From assembly GCF_014208105.1 (NCBI RefSeq), contig NZ_JACHMQ010000001.1:4402001-4466000 (forward strand): DNA of 64,000 bases. Direction: 5' to 3'. Shown here piece after piece: positions 42,767 to 50,272 of the stretch. The notes below the pieces were generated by a model that was not told the DNA's origin, ran no database searches, and worked only from the letters and a program-made list of their open reading frames with translations. The number at the start of each line of letters is the position of its first letter. Positions within the stretch are counted from its first letter, which is position 1. Source of the stretch: Actinomadura coerulea (GTDB taxonomy: Bacteria; Actinomycetota; Actinomycetes; Streptosporangiales; Streptosporangiaceae). The translations under genes were made by a program, and so were the position numbers.

Positions 42767-42859
42767 TCAGCCGTTCAGCTGGGGCTCCGGCTGCGGCGGT
42801 TGGCCCGGCGGGATCCTCGTGGGGAGGCCGTCGGGGGGAGTAATGGGCTTGTCGGGCAT
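42767..42859 (-). CDS. 30-residue proline-rich small peptide
   Basis: The minus strand encodes MPDKPITPPDGLPTRIPPGQ followed by PPQPEPQLNG and TGA. One third of the residues are proline. AAGGAG lies six bases before the ATG. It follows the Gly/Lys/Asp-rich 32-residue ORF by 43 bases, and both precede one terminator, so they form a two-gene unit. There is no signal peptide. It could be a secreted or modified peptide precursor, or a small structural protein; I do not recognise it. Confidence 0.5.
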   Translation of the reverse strand: MPDKPITPPDGLPTRIPPGQPPQPEPQLNG

Positions 42860-42902
42860 GACCTGCTCCTTGATCTCGGCGCTGAGGGTGACGGACGGGC
42901 GC

Positions 42903-43001
42903 TTACTGGCCGCCCTGGCCGCCCTGGCCGCCCTTGTCGCCCTCGTCCTTGATCGGGGTGCCGGAACCGCCCTTGTCGCCGTCCTTCTGATAGGTGCCCA
43001 T
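42903..43001 (-). CDS. 32-residue Gly/Lys/Asp-rich small peptide
   Basis: The minus strand encodes MGTYQKDGDKGGSGTPIKDE followed by GDKGGQGGQGGQ and TAA. The repeats GDKGG and GGQ are striking. GAGGAGG lies eight bases before the ATG. It is the first cistron of the two-peptide unit and is likely disordered. Its spacing, ribosome-binding sites and shared terminator make translation credible, though the function is unknown. Confidence 0.5.
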   Translation of the reverse strand: MGTYQKDGDKGGSGTPIKDEGDKGGQGGQGGQ

Positions 43002-43125
43002 GCGGGTACCCTCCTCGGTTTGTCCGATGGCTACCACTCTGGCAGCTCAATTCGAACGGTCCGATGAGGAGCCGCGGACGCAACCCCGCCACCGCGTTGC
43101 GGAGATCACATCCAGCCGGCGGGGG

Positions 43126-44292
43126 TCAGACGAGGTTGTCCTCCACCTTGAGGCCGAACTCGCCCCTGCCGTACATGGAGAGAGCGTGCTCGACGTCGTT
43201 GGCGACGTGGACGCTGCCGGCGTGGGCGTCGCGCCAGGCGCGCTCGATGACGTTGCCGCGGTGCAGGGAGTTCCCCCCGGCGGTCTTGAAGAGGATGTCG
43301 ATGGCCTCGATGGCGCGCTCGGTGCCGCGGACCTGGTCGCGGCGGGCGCGCAGGCGCAGCTCCATCGGGATCTTCTCGTTGCGGACGGCGAACTCGTGGA
43401 TCTCGCGGACGTTGCGGTCGGTCTGCAGGATCGCGGCGTCGATCTCGGAGGCGGCGCGGGCGACGGCGACCTGGGCGAACTGGTCCTCGACGAAGCGGCC
43501 GCCGCCGAGGCTGAGGCGGATCCGGTCGCGCATGCGGGTCACGTACAGGTCGTGGCAGCCGGCCGCCATGCCGATGACGCTGGCGGCGACGGTGCTGGTG
43601 AAGATCGTCCCGAACGGCATGCGGTACAGCGGGCCCGTGTTGACCTTGCGGCCGGGATTGCGGAGCTGGGCCTGCTCGAAGTTGCGCATCGCGCGGTGGG
43701 ACGGGACGAACGCCTTCTCCACGACGATGTCGTCGCTGGCGGTGCCGCGCAGTCCCATCGAGTCCCAGACCTCGGCGATCTCGTAGTCGCGCCGGGGGAC
43801 GAGGACGGTCATGAAGTCGACCGGGCGGCCCTCGGCGCCGACGACCAGCCCGCCGAGCAGGGCCCAGGAGGCGAACTCGCAGCCGGACGAGAACGACCAG
43901 CGCCCCGTCACCTCGTAGCCGCCGTCGACGGGGGTGAGGCGGCCGATCGGGGCGTAGGAGGAGGCGATGAGGGTGTCCGGGCCGGCGCCCCACACCTCGC
44001 GCTGCGCCTCGTCGGCGAACAGGCCGAGGTGCCAGGAGTGGACGCCGAGGACCGCGGCGACCCAGCCGGTCGAGCCGCAGGCGCCGGACACCGCGCGGAT
44101 CACCTCGTAGAAGGCGACCGGGTCGTCCTCGGCGCCGCCGTGGCGGGTGGGCTGGAGCATCCGGAACACCCCGGCGGCGGTCAGCTCCCGGATCGTCTCG
44201 GCGGGGATGCGTCCCTTCTCGTCCACGGACCGGGCCCGCTCGGCGATGCCGGGCAGCAGTCCGCGCACCGCGTCCAGGACCTCGTTGCTCAT
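43126..44292 (-). CDS. hsaA: 3-HSA hydroxylase oxygenase component HsaA
   Basis: A 388-residue flavin-dependent monooxygenase of the acyl-CoA-dehydrogenase fold. Motifs shared with HsaA include RAVSGACGSTGWVAAVLGVHSWHL, SSYAPIG, WSFSSGCEFASW, ARARRDQVRGTERAIEAID, RAWRDAHAGSVHVANDVEHA and the C-terminal EFGL. With reduced flavin from HsaB it hydroxylates 3-HSA to the catechol 3,4-DHSA. The tail matches mycobacterial HsaA better than the second copy at 51279. The ATG at 44292 has AAGGAG five bases upstream. It is divergent from kshA across one steroid-type operator. Confidence 0.9.
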   Translation of the reverse strand: MSNEVLDAVRGLLPGIAERARSVDEKGRIPAETIRELTAAGVFRMLQPTRHGGAEDDPVAFYEVIRAVSGACGSTGWVAAVLGVHSWHLGLFADEAQREVWGAGPDTLIASSYAPIGRLTPVDGGYEVTGRWSFSSGCEFASWALLGGLVVGAEGRPVDFMTVLVPRRDYEIAEVWDSMGLRGTASDDIVVEKAFVPSHRAMRNFEQAQLRNPGRKVNTGPLYRMPFGTIFTSTVAASVIGMAAGCHDLYVTRMRDRIRLSLGGGRFVEDQFAQVAVARAASEIDAAILQTDRNVREIHEFAVRNEKIPMELRLRARRDQVRGTERAIEAIDILFKTAGGNSLHRGNVIERAWRDAHAGSVHVANDVEHALSMYGRGEFGLKVEDNLV

Positions 44293-44358
44293 CCCCGCTC
44301 CTTCCCTAGTACGGCCCTTGCAGGACACCATGGTCCCGCGCCGGCGCGGGGCCGCGCG

Positions 44359-44373
44359 TCCCGGCCAATGGGA
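44359..44373. promoter_or_regulatory. Steroid-type operator between hsaA and kshA
   Basis: TCCCGGCCAATGGGA has perfect outer arms but a divergent core compared with the TCAGC type. It lies between the divergent starts at 44292 and 44436/44445. Confidence 0.5.
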
Positions 44374-44435
44374 CTCGGCGGTCGGGACGGTGACCTGCGA
44401 CCTAACGTTCGAATCACCCGTCCATCGCTGAAGGG

Positions 44436-45593
44436 ATGATCCACGTGACCGCAACCGAGTCGGACGCCGTCCGCGCCATCGAGGCGGAGGCGATCACCCG
44501 CCGTTTCGCCCGGGGATGGCACTGCCTCGGGCTGGCCGAGAAGTTCCGGGACGGCAAGCCCCACACGGTGAACGCGTTCGGGCAGAAGCTCGTGGTCTTC
44601 ACCGGCGAGGACGGCGGGACGAACGTCCTGGACGCCTACTGCCGGCACATGGGCGGCGACCTGTCCCAGGGCACCGTCAAGGGCAACGCGATCGCGTGCC
44701 CGTTCCACGACTGGCGCTGGGGCGGCGACGGCCGCTGCAAGCAGATCCCCTACGCTCGCCGCGTCCCGCTGCGGGCCCGGACGGCCGCGTGGCCGACGAT
44801 GGAGCAGGACGGCCTGCTGTTCGTCTGGAACGACCCGGAGGGCAAGCAGCCGCCGGAGGACGTGACGATCCCGGTGATCGAGGGCGCCACCCGCGACGAC
44901 TGGACCGACTGGCGCTGGACGGAGACGGTCGTCCACACCAACGCGCGCGAGGTCATCGACAACGTCGTGGACATGGCGCACTTCTTCTACATCCACAAGT
45001 CGTTCCCGACGTACTTCAAGAACATCTTCGAGGGCCACGTGGCCACGCAGATCATGAAGGGCCGGACGCGGGAGGACGCGCGCCGCGAGGGCGGCGGCGG
45101 CGGGCCGAAGATGCTCGGCAACACCTCCGTCGCGTCCTACCACGGCCCGTCCTTCATGATCGACGAGCTGACGTACCACTACGAGGGGTACGACCTGCAC
45201 TCCGTCCTGATCAACTGCCACTACCCGATCGACGAGAACTCGTTCTCGCTGCACTCGGGCATCATCGTGCAGCACAGCGACGCGCTCCCGGCCGAGGCCG
45301 CGGAGGCGACCGCGCAGAAGCTGTCGGACTTCATCCTGACGGGCTTCGAGCAGGACATCGAGATCTGGCGGAACAAGACCCGCATCGACAACCCGCTGCT
45401 CTGCGAGGAGGACGGGCCCGTCTACCAGCTGCGCCGCTGGTACGAGCAGTTCTACGTGGACGCCGCCGACGTCACGGCGGAGATGACCGACCGGTTCGAG
45501 TACGAGATCGACACGACCCGTCCGGTGGAGTCCTGGCAGAAGGAGGTCGACGCGAACATGGCCCGCCGGGAGGCCGAGGGGGCGTCGGCGTGA
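44436..45593 (+). CDS. kshA: 3-ketosteroid 9-alpha-hydroxylase oxygenase KshA
   Basis: A 385-residue Rieske oxygenase. The Rieske [2Fe-2S] ligands are Cys 69/His 71 (CRHMGGDL) and Cys 88/His 91 (CPFHDW). The mononuclear iron site is in NVVDMAHFFYIH (Asp 178, His 181, His 186) plus a distal Asp in FEQDIEIW. With the reductase KshB it 9-alpha-hydroxylates androstadienedione, which opens ring B together with KstD. The ATG at 44436 abuts the AAGGG sequence, so the GTG at 44445, with proper spacing, may be the true start. It is first in a four-gene plus-strand unit. Confidence 0.95.
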   Translation: MIHVTATESDAVRAIEAEAITRRFARGWHCLGLAEKFRDGKPHTVNAFGQKLVVFTGEDGGTNVLDAYCRHMGGDLSQGTVKGNAIACPFHDWRWGGDGRCKQIPYARRVPLRARTAAWPTMEQDGLLFVWNDPEGKQPPEDVTIPVIEGATRDDWTDWRWTETVVHTNAREVIDNVVDMAHFFYIHKSFPTYFKNIFEGHVATQIMKGRTREDARREGGGGGPKMLGNTSVASYHGPSFMIDELTYHYEGYDLHSVLINCHYPIDENSFSLHSGIIVQHSDALPAEAAEATAQKLSDFILTGFEQDIEIWRNKTRIDNPLLCEEDGPVYQLRRWYEQFYVDAADVTAEMTDRFEYEIDTTRPVESWQKEVDANMARREAEGASA

Positions 45594-45826
45594 CGGCCCG
45601 CCAGGACGAGCGCCTCCTGGACGGGCCGCTGCTGCCGGTCCGCTGCCGCCGCTGCGCCGCCGAGGTGATGGTGCGCAAGTCGAGCTGGGAGCAGACGAGC
45701 ATCCAGTGGAACGCCGAGGCCAGGCGGGCGTGCACGGGTCTGGACGACCCGCACGCGACCTGCCCGGCGCTCCGCTCGGCCATCCAGGAGGCCGCGCTGA
45801 ACGGCGCCATCACGGTGGTCGAGTGA
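45590..45826 (+). CDS. Small four-cysteine protein coupled to kshA
   Basis: A 78-residue protein. CRRC (about 19-22) and two later cysteines (RRACTG, HATCPAL) could form a zinc or iron-sulfur site; WEQTSIQWNAEARRAC lies between. The GTG start overlaps the kshA stop as GTGA, so translation is coupled to the oxygenase. I recall no such gene in the mycobacterial cluster. It could be an accessory of the Rieske oxygenase (electron transfer, cluster insertion or stability); that is inference from coupling alone. Confidence 0.65.
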   Translation: MTARQDERLLDGPLLPVRCRRCAAEVMVRKSSWEQTSIQWNAEARRACTGLDDPHATCPALRSAIQEAALNGAITVVE

Positions 45827-46128
45827 CGGGCGGGCGGCTGGCCGGGCGGGTCGCGGTCGTGACCGGCGCGGGCGACGGGATCGGGCGCGGCATCGCCCGC
45901 CGCTTCGCCGCCGAGGGGGCCCGCGTGCTGGTCGCGGAGCTCGAAGCGGCCGCCGACCGCGCCAACCCGGTGGGCCGCCTCGGCGCCCCGGAGACCGACA
46001 TCGCCCCCATGGCGGTGTTCCTGGCGTCCGAGGACGCCCGGTACCTGACCGGAAACACCCTGTTCGCGGACGGCGGCTCGCATGTCAACGGCGCCGCCTG
46101 GACCCCGGACCTGGACGGAGAGCAATGA
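45823..46128 (+). pseudogene. SDR gene with a large in-frame internal deletion
   Basis: The 101-codon frame starts as a normal SDR (GRVAVVTGAGDGIGRGIARR, FAAEGARVLVAEL). After about residue 40 it jumps to the C-terminal part of the family (NPVGRLGAPETDIAPMAVFL, TGNTLFADGGSHVNG). About 140-150 residues with the NNAG motif and the Ser/Tyr/Lys active site are missing, yet frame is kept and both ends are coupled by four-base overlaps to the neighbouring genes. It cannot be a dehydrogenase. It may be retained only to keep translation coupling. Confidence 0.7.
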
Positions 46129-46958
46129 TCGACCGATACGGCCCGTGGGCCGTCATCGCGGGCGGCTCGGAGGGCGTCGGCTCGGCCTTCGCGCACCGCC
46201 TCGCCGACGCGGGCGTGAACCTCGTGCTGATCGCGCGCAAGCCGGGGCCGCTGGCGGAGACGGCCGAGGCCGTCCGCGCGAGGGGCGTCGAGGTGCGCAC
46301 CCTCGAACTGGACCTGGTCGCCCCGGACCCGCTCAGGGCGATCCGCGAGGTGACCGACGGCCTGGACGTCGGGCTGCTGGTCTTCAACGCGGGCGCGAAC
46401 AGCTACGGCCACGAGTTCGTCACCGGCGACCTGGACCGCTTCCAGGGCGTCATCGACCTCAACATCACCGCCCAGCTCGCGCTCACGCACCACTTCGGCG
46501 CGCTGATGAAGGAGCGGGGACGCGGCGGCATCCTGCTGGTCGGCTCCCTCGCCGGCTACATGGGCCAGCCGCAGATCAGCATCTACTCGGCGGTGAAGGC
46601 GTTCGGCCGCGTCTTCGCCGAGGGGCTGTGGCTGGAGATGCGCGAGCACGGGGTGGACGTCCTGGAACTCGTCCTCGGCGTGACCCGCACCCCGGCGATG
46701 GAGCGCGCCGGGCTCGACATGGACATGCCGGGCCTGAACGTCGCCGAGCCCGACGACGTCGCCCGCGAGGGCCTCGAACACCTGGCGGACGGCCCGGTCC
46801 GGGTCGCGGGCGGCAACTACGAGGCCGCCCGGAAACGCGCGGGCTTCCCCCGCGACCGGAAGGTCCTGGGCGCCCACGAGGCGATGCGCCGCATGCTGCC
46901 GGCCCCGTCCGCCGCAGGAACCGCGGGTCCTCGGCGAGGTGCGGGTGGATCACCTTGA
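46125..46958 (+). CDS. Short-chain dehydrogenase/reductase (altered C-terminus)
   Basis: A 277-residue SDR. It has AGGSEGVGSAFA at the cofactor site, VFNAGAN, VGSLAGYM and YSAVK. The ATG overlaps the preceding stop, and it is last in the kshA unit. The final ~20 residues (after RRMLPAPSA) run antisense through a piece of a protein-kinase gene, so the native C-terminus has probably been lost or extended. The catalytic core is complete. The substrate is probably a steroid or acyl intermediate. Confidence 0.8.
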   Translation: MIDRYGPWAVIAGGSEGVGSAFAHRLADAGVNLVLIARKPGPLAETAEAVRARGVEVRTLELDLVAPDPLRAIREVTDGLDVGLLVFNAGANSYGHEFVTGDLDRFQGVIDLNITAQLALTHHFGALMKERGRGGILLVGSLAGYMGQPQISIYSAVKAFGRVFAEGLWLEMREHGVDVLELVLGVTRTPAMERAGLDMDMPGLNVAEPDDVAREGLEHLADGPVRVAGGNYEAARKRAGFPRDRKVLGAHEAMRRMLPAPSAAGTAGPRRGAGGSP

Positions 46959-46990
46959 CCGCGACCGGCCGCCCGCCCTTGGAAACGGCC
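46915..46990 (-). pseudogene. Fragment of a Ser/Thr protein kinase gene
   Basis: The minus strand reads KGGRPVAVKVIHPHLAEDPR followed by FLR. This is the subdomain I-II segment of actinobacterial Hanks-type kinases, with VAVKV carrying the ATP-binding lysine. Only about 25 codons remain, wedged between the SDR tail and the ligase stop. It is a rearrangement scar. Confidence 0.55.
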
Positions 46991-47003
46991 GCCGGAGACG
47001 TGA

Positions 47004-48629
47004 TCAGCGGGACCGGTACGTGCCGTCGCGGTGCTCGTGTACGGGGTCGGAGGTGTCGCACGCCTCCGTGCGGAGGATCCGCTTGATGACCTTGTTGGTC
47101 GGGGTGCGGGGCAGGGCCTCGACCACGCGGATGTAGCGCGGGGTCCACTTGGTGCCGAGGTCCGGCTGGGCCTTCAGGAACGCCGTGAAGGACGCCGGGT
47201 CGAAGGAGCGGCCCTCGGCGAGGGTCACGGCCGCCATCACCTGGTCGCCCACGTGTTCGTCGGGGACGGCGTAGACCGCCACGTCGGTGAAGGGTCCGTA
47301 GCGGGCCAGGAGGCGTTCGACCGGGGCCGCGGCGAAGTTCTCGCCGTCCACGCGCAGCCAGTCGTCGTCGCGGCCGGCGAAGTACCAGAAGCCGTCGGCG
47401 TCGCGGTAGGCGAGGTCCCCCGACCAGGTCCAGCCGTTGCGGACGCGCCGCGCCGTCGCCTCGGGGTTGTTGTAGTAGCCCTCGAACTTGGCGGCGCCCA
47501 TCGTGTCGACGATCTCGCCGATGGCCTCCTCGGCGTTGAGGAGCAGCCCGTTCGCGTCGAACTCGGCGCGCGGGCACTCCCGCAGGGTCTCGGGGTCCAT
47601 CACGACGGTGCCCGCCTCGGCGACGCCCAGCGAGCCGGGCGGAGTGCCCGGGACGCGGTTGAGGCGGATCTCGCCCTCGCTCGACCCGTAGGAGTCGATG
47701 ACGGTGCAGCCGAAGCGGCGGGCGAACGCGTCGATGTCGCGCTGCGCCGCCTCGTTGCCGAACGCGATGCGGAGCGTGTTGTCGGCGTCGTCCGGCTTCT
47801 CCGGGACGGCCAGGATGTAGCTGAGGGGCTTTCCGACGTAGTTGAAGAACGTGACGCCGTGGCGGCGCACGTCCGGCAGGAAACCCGAGGCCGAGAACTT
47901 CCGGCGCAGGACGATGCGGCCGCCGGCGGCGACGGCGGGCGCGATCCCCGCCATCAGCGCGTTGGAGTGGAACATCGGCATGACCACGTAGAACACGTCG
48001 TCGCGGGTGAGGCCCCGCCGGTCGCGCTGCTGGACGGCGATCCGGCCCAGCCTGCGCTGCGTGCAGACCACCGCCTTGGGCGCGGACGTCGTCCCGGACG
48101 TGAACACCAGCGAGAAGATCGTGCCGGGGGCCACCGGGGCGGGGGCGGCCAGGCGTGCGGAGGCCAGCCGCTCGGCGTACGCGGGCGTGTCGACGGCCAG
48201 GGCCGGGACCCGCGTGAGACCGTCGAGCAGCGGCGCGCGGGACGTCTCGGTGACCAGCAGCGCGCAGTCGGTGTGGGTGATGTCGCGGGCCAGTTCGGCG
48301 CCCCTCCGCGTCGGGTTCAGCTCCACGACCGGGACTCCGGCGAGCGCCGCGCCCAGCAGCCAGAACAGGTGCTCGGGCCCGTTCTCCAGGAACAGGCCGA
48401 CGTGACCGGGCAGGTCCCGCACGAGCGAGGCCCGCCGCAGTGACTCCGCGACGACCTCCCGCCAGGTCCAGGTGCGGTCCTCGAAGCACAGGCCCGTCCG
48501 GTCGTCGGCGCCGCGCGCCGCGACGAGTTCGGCGAACGCGGTCTCGCTGGCGGGACGATCGTCCCCCAGGACCGCGGTCCTCTCCCGCACCGCGCCCATC
48601 TCCCGCACTGGGCTCTCCCCGTCCTGCAT
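47004..48629 (-). CDS. FadD17-like acyl-CoA synthetase, second copy
   Basis: A 541-residue AMP-forming ligase. It has P-loop SLVFTSGTTSAPKAV, SYGSSEGEI, WSGDLAYRDADG, and catalytic lysine region RTPTNKVIKRIL. It shares with the ligase at 12948 the FNYVGKPLSYILAVPEKPDDADNTL block and the FEGYYNNPEA segment, so both are FadD17-like paralogues. Position 5 of the P-loop is unusual (TTSAPK in place of TTGxPK). It probably activates another sterol-derived acid. It lies downstream of the flavoprotein operon. Confidence 0.85.
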   Translation of the reverse strand: MQDGESPVREMGAVRERTAVLGDDRPASETAFAELVAARGADDRTGLCFEDRTWTWREVVAESLRRASLVRDLPGHVGLFLENGPEHLFWLLGAALAGVPVVELNPTRRGAELARDITHTDCALLVTETSRAPLLDGLTRVPALAVDTPAYAERLASARLAAPAPVAPGTIFSLVFTSGTTSAPKAVVCTQRRLGRIAVQQRDRRGLTRDDVFYVVMPMFHSNALMAGIAPAVAAGGRIVLRRKFSASGFLPDVRRHGVTFFNYVGKPLSYILAVPEKPDDADNTLRIAFGNEAAQRDIDAFARRFGCTVIDSYGSSEGEIRLNRVPGTPPGSLGVAEAGTVVMDPETLRECPRAEFDANGLLLNAEEAIGEIVDTMGAAKFEGYYNNPEATARRVRNGWTWSGDLAYRDADGFWYFAGRDDDWLRVDGENFAAAPVERLLARYGPFTDVAVYAVPDEHVGDQVMAAVTLAEGRSFDPASFTAFLKAQPDLGTKWTPRYIRVVEALPRTPTNKVIKRILRTEACDTSDPVHEHRDGTYRSR

Positions 48630-48660
48630 GCGGCCTTGCCCCTCTCGTCTCGGCGCGCTC

Positions 48661-48786
48661 CTAGGCGCGGTGCGGGCGGTTCGTCCAGCCCTGGTCGTCG
48701 GCGCGGACGAACCGGGCGTACTCGCCGATCCACGCGGGATCGGCGGTCACGCCCGCCGCCCCGGGGAGCAGGACGGCGTACTTCAT
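48661..48786 (-). pseudogene. N-terminal stump of an LLM-class (F420-type) oxidoreductase
   Basis: The 41-codon ORF reads MKYAVLLPGAAGVTADPAWI followed by GEYARFVRADDQG and stops. It matches the first beta-alpha unit of luciferase-like monooxygenases (…ADPAWIGEYARFAE…), after which the sequence diverges. The ATG forms an ATGA overlap with the flavoprotein stop, so it is still positioned to be translated. The remaining ~250 residues are gone. Confidence 0.6.
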
Positions 48787-50267
48787 CCACCGGCCTCCCG
48801 GTTCCCGGAAGCGGCGGCGCGACCGGCACGGCGTCCGAAGAACGTGCCGTCGCCGAGGGACGTCCCGCTGATGTAGCCCTCGCCGTGGATGCCGGAGGCG
48901 GTGCGCCCGGCGGCGTAGAGGCCGGGGATCGGCTCACCGGAGTTGTTGCGGACCTCGCCGTCCACGGTGGTGTCGAGGCCGCCGAGGGTGAACCCGCCCG
49001 CGCCCGTCCCGGCGCCGTGCCGGCCGGCGCCGAAGAACCCGTCGGCCGGGTCGATCGCCGCGAACGGCCCCTTCAGGGGGCGCAGCCACCTGGGGTCCTT
49101 GTGGAAGTAGGGGTCCTCGCCCCGCTCCGCGAACCGGTTGTAGGTCTCGACGGTCGCCTCCAGCGAACCGGGGGGCAGGCCGAGCGACCCCTCCAGCTCC
49201 GCGACCGTCTCCGCGGCGTGCTTGGGGCGGACGCCCCACATGTCGGCCTCGTCGATCTCGTCGTGCCCGGCCTCGTCGATGATCGCCCAGTAGGGGCCGG
49301 GCTGGTGCTGGACGGCCCGGTGGCTGAACAGGCCCGGGTAGACGTCCTCGTTGATGAACCGGCGGCCGAGGCCGTCGACGAGCATGCCCCGGCAGATGAC
49401 GGCCGGGTTGGCGGTGAGCGCGATCTCCACCGACGCCATCCGGCGGGTCGCGGCGCCGAGCGCGGTCGCCATCCGGATGCCGGACCCGTCGCTGGTGCCG
49501 TCGCTGACCTTGTCGTGCCCGAGCAGCACCGGGGCGTGGTCGGCGAGCATCTCCTCGTTGTCGACGAACCCGCCCGAGGTCAGGACGACGCCCCTGCGCG
49601 CCCGGTAGACCACCCGGTCGGCGAACCTGCGCGCCACGACGCCCGCGACGCGGCCGGCGCCGTCCACGACGAGGTTCGTGGCACTGGTGTCCTGGTGGGC
49701 GACGGCGCCCGCCTCGGCGGCGGCCGCGATCAGCTTGTCCATCAGGATCCCGCCGGCGAACATCGGCGTCTCCGGGCGGTGCCCGCGCGGCGCGGGCCGG
49801 GCGATCTCGTTGTACGGCCAGGCGTTCTCGCCGAGCCACATCAGGCCGTCATCGGTGTACGGCATCCAGCCCGGCGCGTCGAACAGGCTCTCCTTGAACG
49901 GGACGCCGCGCGCGCGGAACCACTCGAAGTGCTCGACGCTCCCGTCGCAGTACAGCCGCAGCTTCTCCGCGTCGGCGTGCGGGCCGAGCGCCGCCGTGAG
50001 GAAGGCGAACATGTCGTCGGGCGTGTCGTCGAAGCCGCACGCCTTCTGCACCCGCGTGCCGCCGCCGAGGTACAGCTCACCGCCCGACTGGGCGGACGTC
50101 CCGCCGGGGCCGCTCGACCGCTCCAGGACGAGCACGTCCGCGCCCGCCGCCGCGGCCTCGTACGCCGCGGCGGCGCCCGCGGCGCCGAAGCCGACCACCA
50201 GCACGTCGCACTCGTGGTCGAACTCCACCTCCGCGGCGCCGACCGGTTCCACCGAGGGCTTCGCCAT
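48783..50267 (-). CDS. FAD-dependent dehydrogenase, KstD/fumarate-reductase superfamily
   Basis: A 494-residue flavoprotein. FAD site GFGAAGAAAAYEAA (26-39), LERSSGPGGTSAQSGGELYLGG, and the C-terminal PIPGLYAAGRTASGIHGEGYISGTSLGDG. It resembles the Rv0785 group of actinobacterial flavoproteins more than KstD: the KstD-type tyrosine block is replaced. It probably dehydrogenates or reduces a ring double bond of a steroid. It starts six bases after the hsaC stop and belongs to the ring-degradation operon. Confidence 0.82.
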   Translation of the reverse strand: MAKPSVEPVGAAEVEFDHECDVLVVGFGAAGAAAAYEAAAAGADVLVLERSSGPGGTSAQSGGELYLGGGTRVQKACGFDDTPDDMFAFLTAALGPHADAEKLRLYCDGSVEHFEWFRARGVPFKESLFDAPGWMPYTDDGLMWLGENAWPYNEIARPAPRGHRPETPMFAGGILMDKLIAAAAEAGAVAHQDTSATNLVVDGAGRVAGVVARRFADRVVYRARRGVVLTSGGFVDNEEMLADHAPVLLGHDKVSDGTSDGSGIRMATALGAATRRMASVEIALTANPAVICRGMLVDGLGRRFINEDVYPGLFSHRAVQHQPGPYWAIIDEAGHDEIDEADMWGVRPKHAAETVAELEGSLGLPPGSLEATVETYNRFAERGEDPYFHKDPRWLRPLKGPFAAIDPADGFFGAGRHGAGTGAGGFTLGGLDTTVDGEVRNNSGEPIPGLYAAGRTASGIHGEGYISGTSLGDGTFFGRRAGRAAASGNREAGG

Positions 50268-50272
50268 CGGCG

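Noticed and set aside
47001..47016. TGATCAGCGGGACC resembling the steroid operator
   Set aside because: A half-site only, at the 3' end of a ligase gene, with no start codon downstream of it; probably chance.
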